Shown here in pieces: positions 15,076-23,061 of a stretch of 36,327 nucleotides of DNA (within the stretch, counting starts at the first letter, position 1; each line of letters begins with the position of its first letter). A program made the position numbers and the translations under genes. The notes beneath the pieces were generated by a model that did not search any database, was not told the origin of the DNA, and was given only the letters and a program-made list of their open reading frames with translations. This stretch comes from Opitutia bacterium UBA7876 (GTDB lineage: Bacteria; Verrucomicrobiota; Verrucomicrobiia; Opitutales; Seribacteraceae). Where the stretch lies: assembly GCA_002500665.1 (NCBI GenBank), contig DLRY01000101.1:1-36327 (forward strand), in the 5' to 3' direction.

Positions 15076-16899
15076 ATGCCCGCCAAAAGAACGACTAAGA
15101 AAAGCGAGAGCAAGGAGGACGCCCCGGAAGCAGAAACCAAAGACGCTCCCGTTGAAGACCAACAGCCCAAGGAAACCGATGCGTCGGGTTCCTCCGGGGA
15201 AGTCCAGCTCTTCTTCAGCACCGACGGTTCCGAGCCCGAGCGAGAGAAGCCCAACCCCCACGCTGGGGAGGAGGCCTCCCCGGATGCCTCTGATTCCAAG
15301 CAATCATCCGATGCCCCAAAGGATGATTCGGACCAATCCAAGAAGGATTCCTCGTCAAGCAAACAGGCTCCGAGGAACCAGCAAAAGAAGCAGGGGAACC
15401 ATGGGCAACAAGGGCAGGGCAATAGGTCCTCCAAGAAACAGAATTGGCAGGAGAAGAAGAAGCAAAAGAATCGGCAGAGACAGAAATTCAAGAAGCCCCG
15501 CCGGCTCCCCTATGAGGAGACCGAGGTCAAGCCTCTCGAAATCGGAACCCTCCTTGAGGCCGAGGAACTGGCCAGCCTGGAAGCCGTCTCTTCTCTGGCG
15601 GAGGCCTTTGCCGATGCCAAGGCCGATCCCCTCTCAATGGACGATCTTCTTCCCCTAAGCCTTCAGGACCTAAAGAGCCGCGTTGCAGAGCTTGATCTGG
15701 ATCTCGAGCTCCCTGCTGCTCCCTTGCGGGAGGAGATTTTCGACCTTCTTCTTGATGCTTGCTTGGAAAAGATCGTCCCGGTCACCATCTCGGGCATTCT
15801 CGAGGTTATGGAGGATGGGCACGGCTTCCTGCTTCAGGAAAAGGATAATTATCGACTCAAGTCCCAGTGTCCTCTTGTTCCCGCGCCTCTGGTGAAGTCC
15901 CTGGGGCTCAAGACCGGTCATTCGGTCAAGGGCTTCCTTCGCCCCAAGATGCTTGAATCGAGTTGCCCGATCCTGGTCCAGCTCGAGGAAGTGATGAACG
16001 GTCCTCCCGAGGAAGCGTCCCGCGTAGTCCCCTTCACAGAATTGATTCCCTACTACCCGCTTGAGAGGATTTATCTGGAGACGAAACCGGACGTCGAGTG
16101 GGACAACGTCTCGATGCGCGTGGTCGACTTGGTTTCACCTATTGGCTTCGGCCAGCGTGGCCTTATCGTCGCTCCTCCAAGGACGGGCAAGACGGTTCTC
16201 CAGCAGGGGATCGCCCGGGCCCTGAGGGTAAACAACCCCAAGGCCCACCTGATCGTGCTTCTGGTCGACGAGAGGCCCGAGGAAGTAACGGACTTTCGTC
16301 GACAAGTTCCCGATTCCGAGGTGATTGCCTCGACTTTCGACGAAAGCGCCGAGAGCCACGTGCACGCCGCCGAGATCGTTATTGAAAAGGCCCGCCGGAT
16401 GGTGGAGGCCAATCAGGACGTGGTGATCCTGCTCGATTCCATTACCAGATTGGCCCGAGCCTACAACACTACGATGCCGAACAGCGGCAAAATCCTCAGT
16501 GGCGGGGTGGAGGCAACCGCCCTCCAGCGTCCCAAGAGATTTTTCGGTTCCGCCCGCAACATCGAAGGAGGTGGAAGCCTTACCATCCTGGGCACCGCCT
16601 TGGTGGAAACGGGTAGCAAGATGGACGAGGTCATCTTCGAGGAATTCAAGGGAACGGGCAACATGGAGCTCCATCTCGACCGGGAGCTTTCCAACAAGCG
16701 GATTTTCCCCGCTTTGGATTTCGAGAAAAGCGGGACCCGCAAGGAGGAGCTCCTCTATCACCCCGACGAATTGACGAAAATATATTCCCTTCGGCGCTCC
16801 CTCAAGGGAGTTCCCCCGGCGGAAGCGATGGAGATGTTCATCCAGCGTGTTCGCAAGACCAAGAATAACCCGGAATTCCTCATGGGTCTTGGCAGGTAG
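15076..16899 (+). CDS. rho: Transcription termination factor Rho with a long disordered N-terminal extension
   Basis: Rho is the hexameric RNA-dependent ATPase that ends transcription. The 607-residue product is about 190 longer than E. coli Rho. Residues 1-145 are low complexity: acidic/Ser/Pro first, then a Q/N/K/R-rich stretch (about 95-143). A Rho N-terminal helical region follows (about 185-232), then the RNA-binding cold-shock domain (about 236-305, DGHGFLL replacing the common DGFGFLR), and the ATPase core: Walker A APPRTGKT (366-373), Walker B ILLDSITRLARAYN (451-464), the Q loop SGGVEATALQRPKRFFG (475-491), and R loop KGTGN (525-529). Core motifs are intact, so it should be active. 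Similar extensions occur in other bacterial phyla, where some bind RNA or phase separate; that role here is inference. The start follows coaE by 6 nt without a Shine-Dalgarno. Confidence 0.96.
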   Translation: MPAKRTTKKSESKEDAPEAETKDAPVEDQQPKETDASGSSGEVQLFFSTDGSEPEREKPNPHAGEEASPDASDSKQSSDAPKDDSDQSKKDSSSSKQAPRNQQKKQGNHGQQGQGNRSSKKQNWQEKKKQKNRQRQKFKKPRRLPYEETEVKPLEIGTLLEAEELASLEAVSSLAEAFADAKADPLSMDDLLPLSLQDLKSRVAELDLDLELPAAPLREEIFDLLLDACLEKIVPVTISGILEVMEDGHGFLLQEKDNYRLKSQCPLVPAPLVKSLGLKTGHSVKGFLRPKMLESSCPILVQLEEVMNGPPEEASRVVPFTELIPYYPLERIYLETKPDVEWDNVSMRVVDLVSPIGFGQRGLIVAPPRTGKTVLQQGIARALRVNNPKAHLIVLLVDERPEEVTDFRRQVPDSEVIASTFDESAESHVHAAEIVIEKARRMVEANQDVVILLDSITRLARAYNTTMPNSGKILSGGVEATALQRPKRFFGSARNIEGGGSLTILGTALVETGSKMDEVIFEEFKGTGNMELHLDRELSNKRIFPALDFEKSGTRKEELLYHPDELTKIYSLRRSLKGVPPAEAMEMFIQRVRKTKNNPEFLMGLGR

Positions 16900-16927
16900 G
16901 CTCTCCCGCCCGATCTCGCCAAATTAC

Positions 16928-16955
16928 TTGCCAATAGAAGCCAGTCCTGTTCAAT
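16928..16955 (+). promoter_or_regulatory. Candidate promoter of the gspE-gspE-gspF unit
   Basis: TTGCCA (16928-16933, five of six matches) and TTCAAT (16950-16955, four of six) are 16 nt apart in the 66-nt gap after rho. The -10 element ends only 10 nt before the ATG at 16966, so a transcript from it would be almost leaderless. Readthrough from rho is the alternative. Confidence 0.35.
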
Positions 16956-16965
16956 AGAACGCCTT

Positions 16966-18684
16966 ATGAATCCCACCGATGAATTCGTCCTAGACGCCTT
17001 CAGGGCCCAAGGCCTGGCGACCGACGAATTGATCGCGGAAATTCGGACTGCCGTCGACTCAAAACCGGATGCGGAGGAAGAAGACAAGGACCTCGCCGTT
17101 ATGAACGAGCTCCTTTCCCGAACCGGTCTGCCCGAGGAGGAGGTTGCCAACTTCCTTTCCACTGAGTTGAGTATGGAAACGGTCGATCTTTCGCAAGCCA
17201 ACCCGACGGAGGAAGTGATTGCCTTGCTTACCCCGGAATTGGCCAGAAGGTACCAGGCTTTTCCACTTGGGGCCAACGGAGCGGAGATCGAGATCGCGTT
17301 CGGCAATCCACTCGACGAACAAGTCCAGCAGGACTTGGAGTTTCATCTTAAGAAGACGGTGAATCCCAGGGTCGCCTACCGGGGCGCCGTTCTTCATGCC
17401 ATCGACGAGGCCTACGGTTCCGCCGAGGAACGGAAGATGCACGACTTCTTCGAGGACATAGGTGAGGAGGACATCGAGATTGGTGACGGGGTTCGGCCCG
17501 AGGACGTTAGTGAAGAGGACGCTCCCATCATCAAGTACGTCCATTCCGTCATCAAGGATGCCCTTGAGATGAGGGCTTCCGACATTCACATGGAACCGCT
17601 TGAGAAGAAATTCCGCCTTCGTTTCAGGGTCGACGGCAAGTTGCGCGAGCAACCCGATCCGCCCAAGCGTCTCCAGCCTTCGATTATTTCCCGGACCAAG
17701 CTGATGGCCAACGTCAGCCTGGCCGAGAAGAGGGTGCCCTTGGATGGCCGCATCAACGTCAAGGTCGGCAACAAGGTCATCGACCTTCGGGTATCGACTC
17801 TGCCGACCGTACATGGCGAAAGCATCGTCATGCGTATTCTCGATAAGGACAGCCTCAGCCTGGGCCTGCCCCAGTTGGGCTTCTTTTCAGACGACCAGTC
17901 TACCTTCGAGCAGGTCATCACCATGCCTGACGGTATTTTTCTCGTGACCGGCCCGACCGGTTCCGGAAAGTCGACCACACTCTACTCCGCCTTGAACGAA
18001 ATCAACAAGCCCGACCGCAAGATCATCACGGTTGAGGACCCGGTCGAATACGAGGTTGCGGGAATCAATCAGGTTCAGGTTCGGGCGGATGTGGGGATGA
18101 CCTTTTCGGCGGCTCTGCGGGCCATGCTCCGTCAAGCCCCGAACATCGTAATGGTTGGGGAAATTCGGGACTTGGAGACCGCTGAAATCGCCATTAACGC
18201 CTCTCTTACCGGACATATGGTGTTCAGCACCCTGCATACCAATGACGCCCCCAGCGCCGTTTCACGACTCATCGACATGGGGGTTAAGCCTTTCCTCGTT
18301 TCCGCTTCCTTGCGGGCGGCCCTTGCCCAAAGGCTGGTGCGCTCAATCTGCCAGAACTGCAAGCAACCCTACGAGCCTTCGGCGAGCGAACTTTCCCTTC
18401 TTGGCGTTACCGAGGATCAGGTCGGTTCCGCGAACTTCATGGAGGGGGGCGGTTGCGAAAAATGCGGCAACAATGGATTCCGGGGACGCAAGGGAGTGTT
18501 CGAGATCTTCGTCGTAAATGCCGAGATCGAGGAGATGATCTATCATAACGTAAGCATCGTGGAACTCAGGAAGAAAGCCCGCGAAATGGGCATGCGCTCG
18601 ATGCGGGAGGATGGGTTCCGAAAGGTCCTCGCTGGCATTACCACTCTCGATGAGGTTCTCATGGTGACGACGGCGGAGGAATAG
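16966..18684 (+). CDS. Type II secretion / type IV pilus assembly ATPase, first copy (GspE/PilB family)
   Basis: A hexameric cytoplasmic ATPase that drives pseudopilus or pilus assembly. The 572-residue product has an acidic N-terminal part, a GspE/MshEN N-terminal domain (about 75-150), the PAS-like N2 domain (RASDIHMEPLEKKFRLRFRVDG), and the RecA-like domain with Walker A GPTGSGKS (329-336), Asp box ITVEDPVEYE, Walker B with IVMVGEIRD, and the His box STLHTNDA. A tetracysteine zinc site, C462-x2-C465 and C497-x2-C500, is that of GspE/PilB and absent from retraction ATPases of the PilT kind. All catalytic motifs are intact. A second, divergent paralogue starts 9 nt downstream and a GspF-type gene follows, so this is the motor of an assembly machine. 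Whether it is T2SS or T4P cannot be decided without the pilin and secretin genes. Confidence 0.93.
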   Translation: MNPTDEFVLDAFRAQGLATDELIAEIRTAVDSKPDAEEEDKDLAVMNELLSRTGLPEEEVANFLSTELSMETVDLSQANPTEEVIALLTPELARRYQAFPLGANGAEIEIAFGNPLDEQVQQDLEFHLKKTVNPRVAYRGAVLHAIDEAYGSAEERKMHDFFEDIGEEDIEIGDGVRPEDVSEEDAPIIKYVHSVIKDALEMRASDIHMEPLEKKFRLRFRVDGKLREQPDPPKRLQPSIISRTKLMANVSLAEKRVPLDGRINVKVGNKVIDLRVSTLPTVHGESIVMRILDKDSLSLGLPQLGFFSDDQSTFEQVITMPDGIFLVTGPTGSGKSTTLYSALNEINKPDRKIITVEDPVEYEVAGINQVQVRADVGMTFSAALRAMLRQAPNIVMVGEIRDLETAEIAINASLTGHMVFSTLHTNDAPSAVSRLIDMGVKPFLVSASLRAALAQRLVRSICQNCKQPYEPSASELSLLGVTEDQVGSANFMEGGGCEKCGNNGFRGRKGVFEIFVVNAEIEEMIYHNVSIVELRKKAREMGMRSMREDGFRKVLAGITTLDEVLMVTTAEE

Positions 18685-18693
18685 GACGAGAAC

Positions 18694-20388
18694 ATGCTCT
18701 ATCTAGACTATAATTCGACCATCCGGGACATCTTCAGGCAAGTGGAGGGAGTTTCGCAGCACGGACTGGACGAGCTTTACAACGACCAGGTTCGCGACGG
18801 AAGCCGTTCCTATGCGGAGTCCATCATCTCGGCCGGCTTGGCTTCCAGGGAGGACGTATTAAGCTTGGTGGCCGAGTTTCTTGGTTACGAGCTCCAAGTT
18901 GGAGAGGTTGCGGAGATCGAACCGGACATCCTTTTTTCCATTGAGCCGGAAATCGCCCACCAGTACCGGATCGTTCCCCTCTACCGATCCGAGGGAGGCG
19001 TTCATCTCCTTGCAGCCGATCCCTTCAATTCGGCCATTATCGACGACCTTACCTTTGCCCTGGACCTGGAGATTCACCTGGTCGTTTGCGATCCCGACCA
19101 CATCGAGGAGCTGCTTAAAAAGCATTATACGAAAGAGGAAAGTACCCTGAGCGATCTCCTAGGCCAAGTCGGCCTGGAGGATTTCGAGGGCCTCGACGAG
19201 GCAAAGGAAAACGAGCTTGCGGATGCGGCCAACGAGACGCCCATTATCCGCTTCGTCAACCTGGTCATGCAGCAAGCCATCCGGGCCCAGGCCTCCGACA
19301 TCCACTTCGAGCCCTTCGAGGATGAATTCAGGATTCGCTATCGCGTGGACGGAGCTCTCTATGAGATGTCGCCTCCGCCCAGGAGCCTGGCTTTGCCGGT
19401 TATCTCCAGAATCAAGGTTATTTCCGAGCTCAACATTGCCGAGCACCGGATTCCGCAGGACGGCCGGGTCAAGCTCACTATCGAAGGCCGGGCGGTAGAC
19501 CTCCGTGTCTCCACTCTGCCCACTCAGTTTGGAGAAAGCGTGGTGCTGCGGGTGCTCGATAAGTCTGCCGTCAACCTCGACCTCGATAACCTTGGCCTGC
19601 CCGATAGCGTCAAGACGGGAATCCGCGATGCCGTGCGCCGTCCCAATGGGATTTTCATCGTAACCGGTCCGACCGGTTCCGGCAAGACCACGACCCTCTA
19701 CAGCGCTCTGCGCGAGGTCAACGAGATCGATACCAAGCTTCTGACTGCCGAGGACCCGGTGGAGTACGAGATCGAGGGGATTATGCAGGTCCCGGTCAAC
19801 CATCAGGTTGGCCTGGATTTCGCCCGGGCCCTGAGGGCCTTCCTGCGTCAGGACCCGGACAAGATCATGGTGGGGGAAATCCGGGACATCGAGACGGCTC
19901 GGATCGCAGTACAGGCTTCCCTTACCGGACACGTCGTCCTGAGCACTCTTCACACCAACGACGCCCCCGGGGCCGTTACCCGTCTTGTGGATATGGGGCT
20001 CGAGCCCTTCCTCCTTTCCGCCTCTCTCGAGTTCGTTCTTGCCCAGCGCCTGGTCAGAAAGATTTGCTCGGGGTGCAAGGAGGAATATGCGCCCAAGAAG
20101 GAAATGCTGGATGCCATCGGGCTCAAGGCAGATGAAATCGGGGAGAGAAGGTTTTATTACGGAACTGGGTGCGAGGAATGCAGCCAAGCGGGCTATCGCG
20201 GACGGACGGGGCTCTTCGAGATGATCAAGGTTACGGACTCCTTTAGGGAGATGATTAATTCGGGGGCCGCCACCTTGGTTCTTCGCCAGAGCGCTATCGA
20301 GCAGGGCATGCGGACTTTACGCGAGGATGGAATCCGCTCGATCTTCGATGGCGAGAGCACGGTGGAGGAAGTCTTGAAATATACCTAA
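18694..20388 (+). CDS. Type II secretion / type IV pilus assembly ATPase, second copy (GspE/PilB family)
   Basis: The 564-residue product repeats the architecture of the preceding gene. An N-terminal GspE domain lies at about 10-150 (EIEPDILFSIEPEIAHQYRI), followed by the N2 domain (QASDIHFEPFEDEFRIRYRVDG). The ATPase core has Walker A GPTGSGKT (325-332), TAEDPVEYE, IMVGEIRD and STLHTNDAPGA. The zinc cysteines are C458, C461, C493 and C496. It is clearly homologous to, but diverged from, its neighbour over the whole length, so the duplication is old; both keep all catalytic residues. It begins 9 nt after the first copy with a fair Shine-Dalgarno (AGGA, inside the intergenic spacer) and ends 21 nt before gspF. 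I infer either separate substrates for one platform or a mixed hexamer. Confidence 0.93.
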   Translation: MLYLDYNSTIRDIFRQVEGVSQHGLDELYNDQVRDGSRSYAESIISAGLASREDVLSLVAEFLGYELQVGEVAEIEPDILFSIEPEIAHQYRIVPLYRSEGGVHLLAADPFNSAIIDDLTFALDLEIHLVVCDPDHIEELLKKHYTKEESTLSDLLGQVGLEDFEGLDEAKENELADAANETPIIRFVNLVMQQAIRAQASDIHFEPFEDEFRIRYRVDGALYEMSPPPRSLALPVISRIKVISELNIAEHRIPQDGRVKLTIEGRAVDLRVSTLPTQFGESVVLRVLDKSAVNLDLDNLGLPDSVKTGIRDAVRRPNGIFIVTGPTGSGKTTTLYSALREVNEIDTKLLTAEDPVEYEIEGIMQVPVNHQVGLDFARALRAFLRQDPDKIMVGEIRDIETARIAVQASLTGHVVLSTLHTNDAPGAVTRLVDMGLEPFLLSASLEFVLAQRLVRKICSGCKEEYAPKKEMLDAIGLKADEIGERRFYYGTGCEECSQAGYRGRTGLFEMIKVTDSFREMINSGAATLVLRQSAIEQGMRTLREDGIRSIFDGESTVEEVLKYT

Positions 20389-20409
20389 AACTCGCGCAAC
20401 ATATCTGCC

Positions 20410-21675
20410 ATGCCAGTTTTTCAATATACCGCCACCGACCAGAACGGAGCCCCCTCGCAGGGAAATTTCGAGGCTCCGAGCGAGGAGCAGGCCCGCGAGC
20501 AACTTGCCCAGTACGGTCTTACCGTGACCCAACTCCAGCCGGTTGGTTCGGACGCGGACGAGCCCAAGCAGCGGGTTTCTCGTGATAAAAAGAAAAAGAA
20601 GGGCCTGCTGGACCTTCAGATAGGAGGTGGACCCAACAATGAGGACATCTCCATTTTTACCCGCCAGATGTCGACCCTCGTGCAGGCCGGCCTGCCCCTG
20701 TTGCGAAGCTTGGAGGTAATGATCAAGCAGCAGGAGAAGAAGCCCAAGTTCAAGGCCATGCTGGAGGCCATCTCTGAAAAAGTTTCCTCAGGCGGCAATC
20801 TTTCCGACGGGCTCGCGATGTATCCGAAGACTTTCGACAACCTCTACGTCAACATGGTCAAGGCCGGAGAGGCGGGTGGTGTTCTCGAGCTGGTCCTTGA
20901 CAGGCTGGCCATGTTCCAGGAAAAATCGATCCGTACGATCAAGAAGGTAAAGTCGGCCATGATTTATCCGGCCGTCATCATGTTCGTTGCGGTGGCGATC
21001 GTGACTCTGCTCATGATGGTCGTGGTTCCACAGTTCCAGGCGATTTTCGCGCAAATGCTCAGGGGAGCGCCCTTGCCTGGCCCGACCCAGATCATCATCG
21101 ACATTAGTGAACTCTTTTCAGGCCAGCCCATTCTCGTCCTCGGAGGGATGGCCGGCACGGTGGTGGGCGTGATCCTCTTCAAGAAGACCAAGTATGGGGC
21201 CAAGACCTTCGATTGGCTGGGGCTTAACCTCCCCGCGGTCAAGGACGTCGTTAGCAAGTCGAACGTCTCCCGCATTACCCGTACCTTCGGAACCCTCCTG
21301 AGCAGTGGGGTTCCCATCCTTCAAGCCCTTCAGATCACTCGCGATACCCTGACCAACGGTTATTTCGTCCAAGCCATGAGCAACGTTCACGATTCCGTCC
21401 GGGACGGTGAGGCCATGGCCGTGCAGATGGACCGGGAGAAGGTTTTTCCGACCATGGTAACGAGTATGGTTGAAATCGGGGAGGAAACGGGGGAGCTTCC
21501 CGATATGCTGACTCGCATTGCCGACAATTACGACGAGGACGTCGACAACGCCGTGTCCGGCCTGACTTCCCTGATTGAGCCGATCATGATTGTCTTCCTC
21601 GCCCTCGTGGTCGGCTTCATCGTCATCGCGCTTTTCCTTCCGATCGTCGGGATCATCGAGTCGATCGGGCAGTAG
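20410..21675 (+). CDS. Inner-membrane platform protein of type II secretion / type IV pilus (GspF/PilC family)
   Basis: The polytopic platform couples the ATPase to pilin insertion. The 421-residue product starts MPVFQYTATDQNGAPSQG, typical of the family, then has a lysine-rich linker (RDKKKKKGLL, about 60-70) and two T2SSF domains. The first has FTRQMSTLVQAGLPLLRSLE and MVKAGEAGGVLE (conserved GExxG), and the second has RTFGTLLSSGVPILQAL and MVEIGEETGELPDML. Membrane helices lie near 185-210, 240-262 and 385-412. It is the last gene of the unit; the stop is 2 nt from the stop of the convergent gene, with no intrinsic terminator, so termination is presumably Rho-dependent or bidirectional. 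Confidence 0.94.
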   Translation: MPVFQYTATDQNGAPSQGNFEAPSEEQAREQLAQYGLTVTQLQPVGSDADEPKQRVSRDKKKKKGLLDLQIGGGPNNEDISIFTRQMSTLVQAGLPLLRSLEVMIKQQEKKPKFKAMLEAISEKVSSGGNLSDGLAMYPKTFDNLYVNMVKAGEAGGVLELVLDRLAMFQEKSIRTIKKVKSAMIYPAVIMFVAVAIVTLLMMVVVPQFQAIFAQMLRGAPLPGPTQIIIDISELFSGQPILVLGGMAGTVVGVILFKKTKYGAKTFDWLGLNLPAVKDVVSKSNVSRITRTFGTLLSSGVPILQALQITRDTLTNGYFVQAMSNVHDSVRDGEAMAVQMDREKVFPTMVTSMVEIGEETGELPDMLTRIADNYDEDVDNAVSGLTSLIEPIMIVFLALVVGFIVIALFLPIVGIIESIGQ

Positions 21676-21677
21676 TC

Positions 21678-22961
21678 CTAGAAGTTCAGGTTGTTGGTCT
21701 GCTTCCAGTTGCGGGCCCTTTGGGGAGAGACCTTTTCCCATGCCCCGTAGGCCTTCCTGAGTGCCCGGTTCTTGGATTCCTGGTTCTGAATGGTAAGGGC
21801 CCAGCCCAAGGCTCCCTCCGGATCCCGTGCCGAGATCATGTTGACGAATTCACCCACTGCGGGATCCATGGCAGGCGAGGGGGGAAGGGTATTGAGCCAC
21901 TGGGCGGTGGAAATGGGATCGAGCAGGGACCAACGGGAAGTCAGTTGCTTCATGGCATAGGAGCGCTTCTGTTCGTTTTCGAGCCCCTGTACCCAAGTGG
22001 CCGCCTCGGCCGGGCTTTTGGAAACCCAATGCATGAGGAGGTTGTCGGTGATTCTCCTGGATGCCTTGTCGTCGTCCATGCCGCGGACCCAGTCGGCGGT
22101 AGCGGTTAGGTTCTGCTGCGAAAGCTTGGCTCCCAGTTGTCCGAGGATGGTTTCCCTCATACGCTCGTCCTCGCGGGGGAAGTTCTCCGCCCACTTGATG
22201 GCTTCCTGCGGTCCCAGCTTGGCGAATTCCTGGGCCAGAAAAGTGGATGCCTGCCAGCGGGCTCCTCCTTCCGGCAAACTCCTGAAAAGCTCGTCCGCGG
22301 CTCCCAAGTTGTTTTCCGCCAAGCCCCGGATGATACCGACCAGCTTGGCGTTGTCTTCCGGTTTGGCGTTGTTGCTGTTGGCCTTGGCCCATTGAATCGC
22401 GCCCTGAGGATCGCTGTTGGCCCAGCCGGCGAGCACTTCCGAAATCCCGAACCTGGTCTCGCTTTTATGGTCGAGCTCATTGGTAGCGTATTCGAGAGCG
22501 GCTTCGGGGTCGATTGCGGCCCAACCCCTCATTAGGAGCTTCATCTCCAGGTGCCTGCCGTACCCCTTGGGCAAGGCCTCGAATGCTTCCACCACCTCAT
22601 GCACGTTGGCCCCGTCCATGGCGCGGACGGCATCCAAGTAGGCACCGAGCCGATCCACGATGTCTCTGCCTTTCATGATTCTGCGCAGGTTGGGCGGAAG
22701 GGGGGGGGAAAGGTTTCGTGAAGTTCCCGACGGTTTCCCATCTTCCCTTGCAACCGACCCGAAGCCCTCGGAAAAGGACTGGTCTGCGGGGGACGGATTT
22801 GACGACGGTGGGCGGGCGGAAGCGGCTTGGCCCGTCGGCTCTTGGTGAAGCCCGGGGGGAACCCTTGGTGGTTGGCCTGAGTCGCCCACGTGCAAGCCTA
22901 GGTAAAATACCGCCCCTAGGGACAAAGCCCAAGGCAACCCGATCTTGAGGAAAAATTTCAT
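21678..22961 (-). CDS. Membrane-anchored protein with nine DPxxAxxW helical repeats
   Basis: I know no characterised homologue. The 427-residue product has an N-terminal membrane anchor or signal (about 5-24), a proline/serine-rich linker (28-95) and a helical region from about 97. From 147 to 420 a unit of 32-34 residues recurs nine times. Units start at residues 147, 180, 214, 246, 280, 312, 344, 376 and 408 and share W-x3-[D/S/N]-P-x2-A-x2-W/Y/F, for example WANSDPQGAIQWA, WVSKSPAEAATWV and WEKVSPQRARNWK. The pattern predicts an alpha-solenoid like TPR/HEAT arrays on the periplasmic side, suited to protein binding; the function is unknown. A good promoter (TTGCCC-N17-TATAAT) precedes it, so it is transcribed on its own although it lies behind the sulfatase pair. 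Confidence 0.85.
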   Translation of the reverse strand: MKFFLKIGLPWALSLGAVFYLGLHVGDSGQPPRVPPGLHQEPTGQAASARPPSSNPSPADQSFSEGFGSVAREDGKPSGTSRNLSPPLPPNLRRIMKGRDIVDRLGAYLDAVRAMDGANVHEVVEAFEALPKGYGRHLEMKLLMRGWAAIDPEAALEYATNELDHKSETRFGISEVLAGWANSDPQGAIQWAKANSNNAKPEDNAKLVGIIRGLAENNLGAADELFRSLPEGGARWQASTFLAQEFAKLGPQEAIKWAENFPREDERMRETILGQLGAKLSQQNLTATADWVRGMDDDKASRRITDNLLMHWVSKSPAEAATWVQGLENEQKRSYAMKQLTSRWSLLDPISTAQWLNTLPPSPAMDPAVGEFVNMISARDPEGALGWALTIQNQESKNRALRKAYGAWEKVSPQRARNWKQTNNLNF

Positions 22962-22979
22962 GCTAAAGCTGTATCCATG

Positions 22980-23008
22980 ATTATAGGCCGAGGCGGTCGG
23001 TTGGGCAA
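22980..23008 (-). promoter_or_regulatory. Strong candidate promoter of the DPxxAxxW repeat gene
   Basis: On the minus strand TTGCCC (23008-23003) is followed after exactly 17 nt by a perfect TATAAT (22985-22980). The -10 element ends 18 nt before the ATG at 22961, so the leader would be about 12 nt, and it has no Shine-Dalgarno. Confidence 0.6.
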
Positions 23009-23012
23009 GAGC

Positions 23013-23028
23013 AGACCCTCTCGGGTCT
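23013..23028 (-). terminator. Hairpin after the sulfatase genes, possible terminator
   Basis: AGACCC-GAGA-GGGTCT on the minus strand forms a perfect 6-bp stem with a GAGA tetraloop 33 nt after the sulfatase stop. The following bases (GCTCTTG) are not a U run, so intrinsic termination is doubtful. It abuts the -35 element of the next gene and could insulate the two transcripts. Confidence 0.35.
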
Positions 23029-23061
23029 TTGGGAGCCGCCCGGCGCTATGGCTCGGAGGGG

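Noticed and set aside
16944..16961. GTTC-AATA-GAAC hairpin after rho as a terminator
   Set aside because: Only 4 bp of stem, no U run, and it overlaps the candidate promoter of the first gspE gene.
19159..20187. 342-residue minus-strand frame opposite the second gspE
   Set aside because: Antisense shadow of a highly conserved ATPase gene; codon constraints of the sense strand explain its openness.
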